Of a stretch of 64,000 nucleotides of DNA, positions 10,461 to 21,525 are shown in pieces (within the stretch, counting starts at the first letter, position 1; every line of letters begins with the position of its first letter). The position numbers and the translations under genes were made by a program. The notes below the pieces were generated by a model that was given only the letters and a program-made list of their open reading frames with translations, was not told the DNA's origin and did not search any database. Source of the DNA: Bedellia somnulentella (Eukaryota; Arthropoda; Insecta; Lepidoptera; Bedelliidae); the NCBI GenBank assembly GCA_963576735.1, contig OY755173.1:13176873-13240872 (forward strand), given 5' to 3'.

Positions 10461-10691
10461 ATCTTTGACTTATGGCTATAAATCTCAGAAAGGGATAACC
10501 AGAGCTTTAGAACTAGAAATTCCTAGGCCGCTTTTGGAAGTTGATTGGAGGAAAGGTTGTATAAAATAAAAGATGGTTGGCGAGGTGGCGAGCGATGTGG
10601 TGGTCCAGCCAAATACCCTTAACACCCATGGGAAGAAATGTGCTAGTGCTAGCCCAAGCCGACACTACACGGCTCGAATATAATGGTATAT
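10461..10691 (+). repeat. Dispersed repeat family A, copy 1
   Basis: The family runs 'ctcacggctataaatcacaaaa' - 'ggggtagccagagctt' - 'gaaattcctcagccac' - 'gataaggttgttggtgatg' - 'gcatcgcccaaaaa' - 'acacccacgggaagaa' - 'ctaagccgacact'. Copies lie near 10461, 17506, 20225(-), 26664, 27664, 30274, 34010(-), 38834, 43332(-), 57020(-), 62061 and 62936. It has no coding capacity and is probably a SINE or the 3' tail of a LINE. Confidence 0.75.
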
Positions 10692-11005
10692 AGTAAATAT
10701 ACCGTTCTTAGTAAGTTACTAAAATTATGAATGTAAAAAAAACACAAATCGGGTTTAAATACGAACACTTTATAGTTAGTAAGTTTTCAATATTTTCAAA
10801 TAAATATATATTTTTCTATGCATGACATTCATAGAAAAAGTGATAAAGATGAATTGCATTTTATCGACACGATAACGGTTAGAATAAGATGGCAGTATAC
10901 GATACTAAGTAAGTGCGTAAGAGATGGCTGCTTTATCCCACGCGATAACTAGTTTAAAAACGGCTCGTACTAGACGGGCTGAAATAGGTAAATTTTTATT
11001 GTTTT

Positions 11006-11500
11006 ATGTGTTACAACTACGAGAAAACTTGGCTTACGAAGGTCATATTCAAAGAACTCAAATTGCTAACACTACCTTCCATCTACATATTTGAGATCTG
11101 CAAACATGTGAAAAATAACCCTAATCTATTTCCTACCAAGCAAAATGTACCTATTAGCATTACACTTCGTAACAGAGACAAGTTGACTCTGCCTACCTCT
11201 AACCTTGCAATGCACGCATCTAGTCCACATTCTATGGCAATAAAAATCTATAATAAACTGTCAAAACCTCTAAGAGAGGAAGCCGCTATCGCTAATTTCT
11301 CAAAAAATCTTAAGGAGCTACTAATACATAAATGCTATTATAGTCTAAGTGAATATCTCAATGATAAATTGATAAATTATAATTACTTCGTCCTCTCCTC
11401 TAATTGCTGTGCCCAACAGGGCCCACAATGCTGTAACATAATTACATACTTACTATCTAAGAAAACCACTGTGGAACGCAATAAATCTATTGAGTATTGA
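11006..11500 (+). mobile_element. LINE (CR1/Jockey-like) reverse transcriptase C-terminal fragment
   Basis: The open frame carries the region after the reverse transcriptase thumb in CR1/Jockey-type LINEs: FKELKLLTLPSIYIFEICK, then a basic stretch, MAIKIYNKLSKPLREE and a closing leucine-rich helix. Endonuclease and polymerase domains are absent, so this is a 5'-truncated relic. No ATG is convincing as a start. Bases 10700-11000 before it show nothing recognisable. Confidence 0.7.
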
Positions 11501-11799
11501 GTATATCGGTTTTATGATTGAACGTATATCACGCAATTTTTAGTGGACGATTTATTGACTGCTGAACCATATTTGATCAAAAAAATAACATACATCGTTT
11601 TTAACATGAATTTAGTTGAAACGACAAGCAAATTTGTAATTTCTTATACATATTATGTGGCAAATTACTCAGAATTCATAGTCATGATGAAATAAATGAA
11701 CTTGAAAAAAAAACTGGACCAAAGCGAGCCAGTTCGCGTTTTAAGGCTTTCACACACCATTGCCTAAAAATTGTCACCAAAGAGGATTGCAACAATACC

Positions 11800-11890
11800 T
11801 ATATACTCGCACAATTTATTTTCATTGGGTTAGGCAGATACTATCGATCTCCACTTTGTACTATTCTGGCAAACCATTCGAGCTACATTT
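11800..11890 (-). mobile_element. RTE-type LINE 3' end fragment
   Basis: On the minus strand the sequence reads MVCQNSTKWRSIVSA, matching the last residues of the RTE fragment at 44650-44742 (VCQDRTKWRSIVSAYPNGN). Only the final ~30 codons remain. Confidence 0.6.
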
Positions 11891-11899
11891 TAATATATT

Positions 11900-13126
11900 T
11901 TTTACTGGCCCTATTTATCATACTAGCCCTATTTTTCTTCGTACTTCGGATGCCTGCATTTTTTATCACATACTCTATCTAAATGTGTTCTTCGTTGACA
12001 TCTAAAGTGGTAAAATATGTAAAAAAAACAAAGTACCATAGACCGTAGAAGTTCCTCTTTTATTGAAGTGGGTTGGATACCTATAGTTATGCAATTGAAA
12101 TTGTCGGGCGTAGTTCCTAGGGTCTGTAGTCCGATCCCGGAGGACATATGAAGATCAAAGTAGTAATAGCTTGAAGGGTAATCAAGTTAAACACAACAAT
12201 ATGCGTTTGTGTATATGATACAATTGTTTCAAAATGCGATAAGAAAAATGCATAATGTTTTATTTTAGCGTCAGTTTGGTTATCACATCTTTGCATATGC
12301 CGCTTAGGTACTACTAAAGATGAGGTGTTGTGATACCTTAAAAAGGCTGTATGAGAAGGCTCTTAGTCACATAGGGCCTATGGAGAGAGCTTATATCAGA
12401 CACAAGTAGATTTTTTATGCTTTATTTATATCTTTGTATCATTTTCGATATTATAGTATATTTAATTTAGTGCTGTTTCTTCTGATAATTATATTACTAT
12501 TTTATTTTAGTTCTATATGTTATGAAACCATCATTTGTTGTGAGGTTACATTCACAACAATACGCTGAGCTAGCAACCCTTTCGTGGCCAGACTTTTTCT
12601 ATTTATTTTGTATCTTAACTTTACTGTCCTTTTTATTATTTTTTGTGTGTTTAGGGTTGATTGTAGTATATCTTTCCTTCGTTTTCTTTCATAGCACGGG
12701 TATGCCCGTTTTAACACCTTACACTCTCTTTCTGTGTCATATCTCATCATTGGCTCAAAATAAATCCATGGCTTGTGTGAGAGGTGTAATAATGTTTTGG
12801 TTCCAATTCGGCGAATCGTTTTAGTATCAATTAACACAAAAATAACGCCAGATCATGCAATTATGTTAGTTTTTGTAGTCCTAAGATATTTTTCTATAAT
12901 AAAGCCTTAACTGCACACAGGAATTAGATGAAACTAGGGATGTTTAAAGTAAATACAATCCGCCAAAAACATTCTGTAAAAAACTAGACAATTTGGATTT
13001 CAAGTGTGTGATTACGAATTTACGTCACCTAGAGTGACGAAAATTTCAGCGTTTTAATCCTATCCAAAGGTTCTCGAATGGGGCCCTGAAAATGCGGCGA
13101 AACGTTTCCAGAAAAGGATGGTACGG
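11900..13126. other. No recognisable gene; AT-rich intergenic sequence
   Basis: Overlapping antisense frames at 12520-12837 match no family I know, and their composition looks non-coding. Nothing else is supported here. Confidence 0.6.
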
Positions 13127-13168
13127 CAGTGTTTGCTTTGCGCTCGACTTGACGCAAAGCAAACACTG
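13127..13168. other. 16-bp perfect hairpin upstream of CAD exon
   Basis: CAGTGTTTGCTTTGCG (13127-13142) pairs fully with CGCAAAGCAAACACTG (13153-13168) around a 10-base loop. Flanking bases do not extend the stem. It lies about 460 bases before the CAD start codon. Confidence 0.75.
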
Positions 13169-13631
13169 AGATTTAAAAAGACTACACAAGTACAACTCTA
13201 CTAACATTTTTTTTGCTTAATACTTCGGCATACTTTCATTGAATGTCGAATTTAGTTTCAAATCACATAAATTTCTGTAAGTATGTCTTATTTCAGTTAG
13301 TCAATAAACTGAAGTAAAAATAAATGACCAAATTCAATCTTCATTGCAACTTTAATCTATTGTTTTGCGCGCATAGCTTACGCACAAGTAGTTGCGGATT
13401 TTTTATATTTTTTTATCGAAAGGAATGGTTACTGCTGGCCCTGTGCGACTTCACCGTGACTTTATGCGTGCTGGGCAGCCGAGGGCCGTCCTGGCTAGGC
13501 AGGTGTGTGCATCTAAGCTAAATCGGATAGAGTAGTTGCGGACGAAAAGCCAGTAGTTAATTAAGACTATGCAGGAATGATTAAAATTTTCCGCATACGT
13601 ATTCTAACGAATAATGGTTATTGTTTCCAGA

Positions 13632-13707
13632 ATGACATCTCCAAAGAAGGCCACGGGTGTGCCTTGCAGCTTGGTGTTGGCTGATGGGTCTGTTTTTCAA
13701 GGAGAGA
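13632..13707 (+). pseudogene. CAD: CAD coding exon 1 (start of amidotransferase domain), eroded
   Basis: An acceptor-like TTGTTTCCAG precedes A-ATG. The frame reads MTSPKKATGVPCSLVLADG and then SVFQGE, which is the LVLEDGSVLRG opening of CAD's amidotransferase. After FQGE it dissolves into a GA-rich tract (GAGAGAGAGG). The following SFG...GEVV segment, about 14 residues, is missing and no donor is clear. A GC-richer patch at 13425-13505 may be a remnant of the 5' untranslated exon. Intron 1 then runs 5.4 kb to 19194, filled with mobile elements. Confidence 0.7.
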
Positions 13708-13992
13708 GAGAGGAAAGAGACATCATTTTTTTTTATAATCTAAAATAAAAAATTATTCAGTTTTCAAAAGTACATAATATTCGTCTTAACCTAGTTAGTT
13801 ATTTAAAGTACAAAATATAAAATTTTCCCGTTCCTGAGCTAGGTAATTTACCTGTATTTCAGGCAACAATAAACAAAAAAGGCTTAAACTATCAGTTTTC
13901 ATATAAGATATTGGTAAGTAGTGTATAAATTTTTATCAGAATTGATTGTATCTAACTAATTGTATTATTATAATAAAAAAAAAAACATCTTA

Positions 13993-14340
13993 TTAACTTA
14001 TTATATTAAGCAATTCCTCTGATTCCGTGTATGTAAGATTTAATAGCCACGATTGAAGTTTTTTCTTGCATTCAAAGTTGTTTAAGTTATATAATGCTAG
14101 TAATCTATTAATTTTATTATATAAGTATGGCCCTAAAAATATAAAGAATCTGTTTGTAATGGAAAATTTTGCACTATAAGTATTCAAACATACTATATCC
14201 TTTCGCCTCCTGTTTAATGTATCAGGGTTGAAGTATAAGCTAGCATGCTGTTGTAGAACAGTGAATAGAATAAAGAGCTGGCGCACAGTTAGCGCTTTGC
14301 ATTGTTTATATAGTTCCGTAGTAGGGAAAATAATCTACTG
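13993..14340 (-). mobile_element. LINE C-terminal fragment, same family as the 46-48 kb LINE
   Basis: Read on the minus strand: TTELYKQCKALTVRQLFIL, then FFIFLGPYLYNKINRLL and an ELLNI end. It parallels KLLYQEAKVLSVRQLFILR and FFNFLGPYLYEKVNKIL of the large LINE frame at 46104-48527. It lies in CAD intron 1 and is 5'-truncated. Confidence 0.72.
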
Positions 14341-14596
14341 GCATTCTTGGGACACCAAAGTAACGGAGTAGTACTTTAGTAACATAGTTGGTTTTTGTAA
14401 ATTTAAAGAACTATTATCTGTAATAAAATTGACATTTACAACGAGATCTTTTCACTCGATCTCTGCCCATCGAGTGCCAAATTCGTAGTACCTATGCTCT
14501 CTTTAGTTTTTGCCTTTGTCAACTATTTTAAGCTTCAGATCGATAGAGATTAAATTCTCAAGAGGCTCATATCTATTCTATCTAGGTCACTCTCAA

Positions 14597-15028
14597 CTAA
14601 TCTACATTTTGGGTCAGAATCGTCACCTCACCATCGTCTTCTATGTCACTTACTACTTTATTTCTACCATCTTGGCCCCTATTTATGGCCGCGAGTGTAT
14701 GTATGTATTTATATGGAATAAAAGTTTTGTTTCTGCCGGTAATGGGTAGCTGGTCCATCTGAAAAAATATATATTGTCTGCATGACATTAACATGACATT
14801 GCAATACTGCCAAATTTTGACTTTTCCTGGCACCTTATCTTGCGTTCTGTTTTTTCTTCTGTGTAATCTTTTTCTGCATTTTTCATACTTTTTCTGTGTT
14901 TCCTCCAATACTTTTGACCTAAATAATTTTGACCTGTGTCTTTTTGCCGGATTTCTGCCGCGTTTTGTTGTTATCGTTATCGAATCAATTGTGTTATCAC
15001 GTGAATTTGAAATTCGAGGTTTCGACAA
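14597..15028 (-). other. Unidentified basic open frame (143 codons)
   Basis: I do not recognise this protein. It has an ATG, an N-terminus rich in Ser/Thr/Arg with TTKRGRNPAKRHRSKLF, and a Lys/Arg-rich central helix (KKYEKCRKRLHRRKNR). The KRGRNP...K pattern recalls an unnamed basic N-terminal region seen in some repeated insect reading frames, so it may be a relic of a mobile element. It lies in CAD intron 1, antisense to it. It could also be a chance frame. Confidence 0.25.
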
Positions 15029-15459
15029 ACGTCAAAACACGGACAATATTAATGGAGGACGTTGAGTTTGGTCTTCAACAGTTGGAGTACTAAATTGTGG
15101 AGTCATAATACAGGTGATGATTCTGTTTGCATAACAATGCGAAGAGCTTAAGCTCTGTTTCTACGTTTAGCATTTTCAGCTCGCCATTTTTTTAAATTGC
15201 TTTGTGTTTCCTTGAAGTTTAATCTTTTACTAACAGTTTCTTAGCATGGTACCTGTCTAAATTATTTTTCCTAGATTTCGCTTCTTTTCCTGGGTTGGGT
15301 TTTTCTTTTTGCGGTTTTCTCGGTATATTATTTAATTTTAAAACCAGTTTGAAATAGATCGTTGTAAAACCATCTGAAACAAATAATATAAATAAATATG
15401 TTTAATAATATATCGCTATCGTGTTTAATAATACCTTTTGATACAAAGTTTAAACTAAA

Positions 15460-16085
15460 GTCTACTCTGTTACCTAGTTTACGACTCTGTTACCATTAAT
15501 TAAGCAACAGAGTTGTTAGTAACAGAGCGGTAAATCTAACAGTCTTTGGACCATTTATGTTAGTTACACTGCGTGGGTTGAGATAATTCATGGTTAAATA
15601 AGTTATTCACACTAAATACTACGAGTTTATTGTAAATTCAATAAGAAATTACTAATTACTTACCCAATTATGACGGTAACAGAACGGACGCAGAATAAAC
15701 ACACGCACAACTTTTGACGCCGCGTGGCCGTCTAGCTAACTGTATTATCCTCCCACCCTTGTGTTTTGCGTTCATAATAATAACGGCTACTGCACCACAA
15801 TTGTAAGAACTTTGAATTCAGTGAAATCTGTATTTCTTCTCGGGTTTTAGTGTAGTAACTAGGTTAGTGGACTCGTGGGACAAAAATTTAAAACACTTAT
15901 TAAATAATCGTTTAATGTCAATGTAATGTTATGAACGTATTTAATGTATTATTATAATGTCTTATTTAAATATAATTCGAATTTTGAAGCATGTTAATAA
16001 CAGAAAGGAAAAAATGATCTGACTATGTGTATTGTATCGGCGCTTGGGACAGAAGAAAAATGTATGAAAATCAACTCTGTTACCA
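15460..16085. repeat. Scattered direct and inverted CTCTGTTACC motifs
   Basis: ACTCTGTTACC at about 15465 and 15485, GTAACAGAGCGG near 15525, GTAACAGAACGG near 15670 and AACTCTGTTACC near 16073. Short motifs repeated in both orientations over 600 bases resemble subterminal transposase-binding repeats of a non-autonomous DNA element. I could not define its ends. Confidence 0.35.
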
Positions 16086-16351
16086 AGAATGACCACATTG
16101 TTATGACAAAAAACATATAAAATAGGTAAATCAGGTACTGTTTTTCAATGAAAAGATCTTTGTTTTATTGTACAGTTTACAAAATAATTATTGCAATGTT
16201 AAATCATCGTATTATTTATTTTAAAAATATATACATTTCCGGGGACAAGTTTACCTGCGCAAAATTTGAAAATGACCAATCTGGTACGTGGCCCTCAAAA
16301 ATTTCAAAAATTAGTTCTTCTTCTTATTCGTGTGAGAGTATCAAATCTTCA

Positions 16352-16475
16352 TAGTGCATGCAGCCAATGCTTCACGACCGCTATCGCTTTAGGCGTTGCC
16401 TTCAGCAAGTCTTCAGTAGTGCAGGTGTAAGGACAGTCTGGGCACTGTAGCAGGTGTTGGCTATCATGGTTCTGG
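16352..16475 (-). mobile_element. LINE 3'-terminal coding relic
   Basis: The minus strand reads LLQCPDCPYTCTTEDLL and then KAIAVVKHWLHAL before a stop. The CP.C..TCTTEDL pattern resembles the cysteine-containing end of R1/Jockey-type LINE polymerases. It is short, truncated and inside CAD intron 1. Confidence 0.45.
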
Positions 16476-16739
16476 CCACAGGGGGGGAAGTAGCAAGCCT
16501 TCACGAAGAACGCAACTTAACCACATGCGCTCGGGCCCCTCCCGTGAGTAACGGCACTAAGAAGCACCAAAGCACGCCGTGAAACCGATTGCTACAAATC
16601 GAGAGTGATCAGTGATCAAAAATTAGTTAACATAATGAGTTTTATGAATAAAATAATTTACAAAGATATGAATGGATCATCAGCATCATCAGCACCTATG
16701 TGCATTGTGACAACACTGAGTGTACCTGTGAGCGTCTAG

Positions 16740-16857
16740 CAGGTGGCGGCCGGCGGCGGCGGCAGTGACGTGGCATGTCCATCACGGTCTTCATCACGGC
16801 AGGTACAAGCCACTACAAGCACAACCGTAGCGAGCGGGGACAGTTGCGGCGGCCATC
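16740..16857 (+). other. Candidate orphan exon (GC-rich, splice-flanked)
   Basis: A GC-rich island in AT-rich DNA is bounded by GCGTCTAG upstream and CG|GTGAGT downstream. One frame stays open throughout: QVAAGGGGSDVACPS, then a Ser/Thr-rich stretch. There is no recognisable domain and the upstream polypyrimidine tract is weak. It could be an alternative exon of an unknown gene or a chance GC patch. Confidence 0.25.
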
Positions 16858-17138
16858 GGTGAGTTCGCAGCTGTTTGTCGACAGCGACAATAGTATTGCA
16901 CGTCTTGTAATGCCATGTGGGCATCATAATTAGACAGCAAGATAGTCCGTCGTTTTTCGTGTGTGGGTAATAATGAAAAACTATTTTAATTTTCATATGT
17001 AAGTAATAATGAAAAACATTATTACCATGTGATTATTCAAAATAATGATGTTGATTTATCCATATTAAGGTTATTGGATATGTAACTTAAAGCGAAAAGG
17101 CAATCAATGCTGATATTGTGTTTGTGATTTTTCCAAAC

Positions 17139-18373
17139 GGGAGTCATACGTTTCACCGAATGTCGCGAGCTCGACGCACGCGAGCTCGAAAAAATATTTG
17201 AGTGGTACGCCAGCTCGAAAGTACGTGAATTCGAAAGCCGCCAGCTCGAAAGACGTTGGCGCGAATCACGTTTCACCGAAAATCTTTCGCAATGGTTTAT
17301 CAGTTTGAGAAGCAGATTATAATTAATGTCTTAATCTTATTAATATTATAAATATTTTCTTTGAAGGTACTTTGATTTTTTAGTTATTGATGTTTTTTGC
17401 ATCCACCTTCAGTAAAATATCTACGCTTATTGGAAAATCACCTAGCTACCTACCTAAACCTACCTACAAGACCCAAAAAAGTAGCCAGAGCCACAAAATT
17501 AGATATCATACATACATATACTCATGGCTATAAATCACTAAAATGGGTAGCCAGAGAGAGAGAATTAGTAATTCCTCAGCAAATTTTTGATAGTTATGTG
17601 GGGAAAAGTCAGTAAAATAAAGGTTGTGGCTTCTACCCCATCGCCCAAAAAGCCTTTGAAACCCCAATACCCTTAGTTGCCTCTTACGCACACCCACGGA
17701 AAAAATGGGGTAGTGCTATTCTAAACCGATACTAACTAAACAACAGCTTTTTTTTGCTGAAACTTAATTTTTGTACAGAATGAAACGTAACTCTAGCTAT
17801 TGTTTCTTTGCCTTTTAATCGTAGCGTAAAAAAATCAATATAAAACTATATATGTTCAAAAATATTAAATGAAAAATACTAAGTTGATGTAGAAAATCGG
17901 TAAACTCCTGCCATCATCTTACAAGGTAAAAAAAAATTCAACAAAAAAAACCTATACCTATAAGAAACATTGTTTTGAAAAACATAAAAAAAACATAAAA
18001 CCAAATTATATAAAAAATCTGTAAAGATGAGTATTAGGAGCTATAGCTATATTCTGCGCTAAGTTAGATGCACCAATATGTTTTGTTCTACATTAATTTA
18101 ATGAGGGTGTATGCAAATAACATCAATAACTAAAACATCAAGTACCTTCAAAGAAAATATGTTTAATATTAATAAGATTAAGACATTAATTATAATCTGC
18201 TTCTCAAACTGATAAAGCATTGCGAAAGATTTTCGGTGAAACGTGATTCGCGCCAACGTCTTTCGAGCTGGCGGCTTTCGAATTCACGTACTTTCGAGCT
18301 GGCGTACCACTCAAATATATTTTCGAGCTCGCGTGCGTCGAGCTCGCGACATTCGGTGAAACGTATGACTCCC
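17139..18373. mobile_element. MULE-like non-autonomous DNA transposon with ~270-bp inverted repeats
   Basis: 17139-17410 is the near-perfect reverse complement of 18102-18373. The ends are GGGAGTCATACGTTTCACCG and its complement. Flanks TTTCCAAAC (left) and TTCCCAAAC (right) look like a 9-base target duplication with one mismatch. Very long TIRs with a 9-bp duplication fit Mutator-like elements. The TIRs contain repeated GAGCTGGCG and GAGCTCGCG blocks, bounded twice by TTTCACCGAA. The ~690-base centre holds a family A copy and no transposase, so it would need help to move. It sits in CAD intron 1. Confidence 0.78.
17506..17740 (+). repeat. Dispersed repeat family A copy nested in the MULE-like element
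   Basis: It has the family blocks CTCATGGCTATAAATCAC, GGGTAGCCAGAGAG, ATCGCCCAAAAAGCC and CTAAACCGATACT. It is placed between the long inverted repeats, so it inserted after, or was captured by, the host element. Confidence 0.7.
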
Positions 18374-18654
18374 TTCCCAAACTATTATTACGGCAAAGTC
18401 AGCACCTCAAGTGAAATTCACTGTGTAGATTATCAGGTACCTGTCGATATACTTACCATCATACTGTTTCATGTTAATCCTGCTGGGATATATAACCCCA
18501 ATGTTCAGAGAATTCGTCAGTGATGGGAACTATGGTCGTCTCGACCTTTAGGTTCTTCTTGCTTGGGTATGTCATTCGTACTGATTCGTATGACACATTA
18601 TTTTCCGACAACTCAACGTTTTACTTAACATTACTCACCGCCATTTTTGCCGCA

Positions 18655-18737
18655 TTGGTGTAGGCCCGACCCAGGATTTGAACACTAGTCGTTTGCACGA
18701 TAACCGAGTGTTCTACCCACTGTGCTATCACGGTTGC
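18655..18737 (-). repeat. tRNA-derived SINE head (isolated)
   Basis: On the minus strand this is a tRNA-like sequence with an A box (GATAGCACAGTGGGTAGAAC) and a B box (GTGTTCAAATCC). It matches the head of the full SINEs at 27221 and 54067, without their bodies. Confidence 0.72.
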
Positions 18738-19194
18738 TTAATTATATTTATTCATTACATAATTTTTTTTTATCATTGTGTCCATATTTGGTTGAATAAA
18801 ATCTCTCATGAAACGGCTTTTGTAGTTATAGTTGTAGAACTATGATGGTAGCATCCAGGCGATTGACTTATTTAACAACATTTTCCCCGCACTGTTCCAT
18901 CATCTCGTGTTTTTTCATACGTTACTTGCATTCGTAATAATACCTTGTCCCTCTCAACCCTTAACCTATTTTTGGTTAAATAAACAGTTGAAGGGGTTAA
19001 TACGATTAGTATACATCTAAATACCAAGTATCAACTGTGAACCAAAATTGAACTCGAAATGGCTGTACGGACAGACAGACATGAACATTAATAAGGTTTC
19101 ATTTATTACCACTGGGATAAAAAACCTGGAGACCTAAATTATATGAAGTATGCTGCAATTGAAAAAAAAATACAAAAGTGCGATATTATTTCAG

Positions 19195-21525
19195 TTTCCC
19201 GAAATGGCATGGTTGGGTACGCTGAATCGCTGACAGATCCGTCTTATCACGCACAGTTATTGGTGTTAACTTACCCAATTTTCGAAAACTATGGAATTCC
19301 TAGTGAACAAGAAATGGATGAAAACGGTCTACCTAAGTAAGTTTTCACATCTTATTTGTTTTTTTGTAATACTCTGCATATTCGTTTTTTTTGTATTACT
19401 ATACCAGTCCTCTTAGAGTGAAAGAACAATTTGCGCTCTTTTATATGACAGAAATAATATCACGCTAAAACTTGATAAGATAACAAGTCCGAAATTGTTG
19501 ATTAAAAGGACATTGAGGTAGGGTCAAGATTTTTAATAGTACATACATTATACATAGAATTGGTGACAAATGTCTGAAAAAATCTCATTTCGCATCGTTA
19601 TCGGATGTTTTAAGAACTATTGTCTGGCTGAAAAAGTTAATAGGCCCTGAAGAACTATTACATAGCAACCAACTCATCTGCGATACGAAAAAAATCTGTA
19701 TGTGGGTTTCTGTCCGTTTTGCAATTAGATGTTTCTAATGAATATCCTTATTTACAGATGGTTCGAATCAAGCCAAATCTGGGCTGCAGGTCTTATCGTC
19801 AGTGAAGTGAGTGCCCAGGCGTCGCATTGGTGAGCCCGGCAGTCTCTTGGAGACTGGCTAGCCGCTAATAATGTTCCTGGTCTGTATGGAATAGATACAA
19901 GAGCCCTGACTATTCGGCTTCGTTCTGGGGTCACTTTGGGCAAAATCATTTTAGGGGATCAAGGACCAGCTACTTCATTACCGCTGAATGACCCTAACAA
20001 AAGAAATTTAGTTGCAGAAGTATTTACAAAGGTAATGATAGTGTTACGGTTTATGTAACTATTTAAGCCTACTTTTGTAAGTTTCTTAGGGAAAAGATAG
20101 AAAAATTAAAGTATTTTTGGTGATGATGGGTCTCCCAACAGCCCAAAAATCATCTGACCCTGGAAGTAATGAGGTAGTGTTATTCTAAGCTAACATGCTA
20201 AATATTAACTGCGTTTAGGCTGTTTATGCTGGTAGGTGTACGTAAGTGGCGACTAACGGTATTGGGGCTTTTAAGGGATTTTTGGGCGATGCGGTTGGAG
20301 ACCCATCACCAACAACCTTTATCTCACCATCTTTTCTCCACGCATCTTCCAAAAGTGGCTGAGAAATTTCTAATTCCCTAGCTCTGGCTACCCCTTTGAG
20401 GGATTTATAGCCGTGAGTTACACAAAATGAATAATAGAATTTATTAATTAACCAGATTATCAAATCTTTTGAAATATCAGGATTGTTGAAAATTAATTTG
20501 TTATTTTCAGAAAACAAGCGTATACAATGAAAAAGGTAGTATAAGAATTTTAGCCGTGGACTGTGGCTTAAAATACAACCAAATCAGGTGCCTAACCAGC
20601 AGGGGAGCAAAAGTAACGCTTGTGCCATAGAACCATCCCCTTGATGAAAATGACTTTGATGGTCCTTTTATTAGTAACGGTCCTGGAGACCCAGAAATGT
20701 GTCATGACACAGTGCAGAACATAAAAGCCCTGGTTGACAAGAAAATTTCAAAACCAATCTTTGGTATTTGCCTGGGTCATCAACTTTTGTCTACTGCAGC
20801 TGGGTGCAAAACGTACAAAATGAGGTTAGTACACATTTTAACTTTACAAATATTTTAGTTCATTTACTCACATACATGTCGTAATGGTTTTGATCAACTT
20901 ACGATTTGCCTGTGTCTAAAATTTGTTTACTATTATAATTTCGATGCAGGCGAGAATTTACCTTTCTTGGATTTATTGCTTATCATAGGTTGGTTGGTAG
21001 TTAAAAAACCCTAAAGATATTTCTGGACATCGTTGTTTGATTATTTGCTTTAAGTATTGTACGATTCATCATTTGAACTGGAAAATAGTGTACACTCTAA
21101 AATTATTTCCCAAAATCTGAACGAGTTAGCAAGCAATATCTCTCAGTTTTTAACTACTTGTGCTACTTACTAACAAACACTATTTATGTTTCAAGTTTTT
21201 AAGTCAAAGTTTTCTTTTTTAGTTATGGAAATCGAGGACACAATTTACCTTGCACACACAACACAACTGGACGATGCTTTATGACAACACAAAATCATGG
21301 ATTTGCTGTTGACACTACGGCTCTCCCACAAGGTTGGAATATTCTATTCACAAACGAAAATGATCGCAGTAATGAGGGTATAATACATGACACATTACCG
21401 TATTTTAGTGTCCAGTTTCACCCAGAGCATACAGCTGGACCTACTGATTTGGAATGGCTATTTGACGTCTTCATAAACGCTGTGACACTTCATAAAGATA
21501 AAAAATCTTTTAATATCGGAACAAT
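19195..21525 (+). pseudogene. CAD: CAD glutamine amidotransferase (GATase) domain, disabled
   Basis: This domain would release ammonia from glutamine for carbamoyl phosphate synthesis. Exon 19195-19336 gives [15 protein letters not shown]. Exon 19758-20031 gives WFESSQIWAAGLIV but has TGA at 19831, just after HW, where CAD has serine. Exon 20511-20824 keeps [14 protein letters not shown] and the catalytic-cysteine motif [10 protein letters not shown], but TAG at 20628 replaces the tryptophan of VVPWDH. The rest opens exon 21223: [19 protein letters not shown] and [15 protein letters not shown], which holds the His-Glu of the catalytic triad. The splice between K and W at 19336/19758 is exact (gtaagt...ttacag). 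Confidence 0.85.
20225..20425 (-). repeat. Dispersed repeat family A copy in a CAD intron
   Basis: In reverse complement it carries GGCTATAAATCCCTCAAAGG, GGTGATGGGTCTCCAACCGC and ATCGCCCAAAAATCCC. A partial plus-strand copy (20095-20190) lies just before it, so two copies sit head to head in the 20032-20510 intron. Confidence 0.72.

Noticed and set aside
12520..12837. Overlapping antisense frames of about 100 codons
   Set aside because: Low-complexity hydrophobic reading on plus and basic reading on minus are mirror effects of AT-rich sequence; no family recognised.
17037..18523. Twin open frames with an identical start (17037-17276 minus, 18236-18523 plus)
   Set aside because: They are the two arms of the MULE-like inverted repeat read in the same frame; no protein family is matched.
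18655..18737. tRNA gene on the minus strand
   Set aside because: It has A and B boxes but the arms do not fold properly, and the same sequence heads several SINE copies.
19143..19194. The ATG at 19143 as the start of a short protein
   Set aside because: Homology to CAD begins after the acceptor at 19194; the bases before it are intron.
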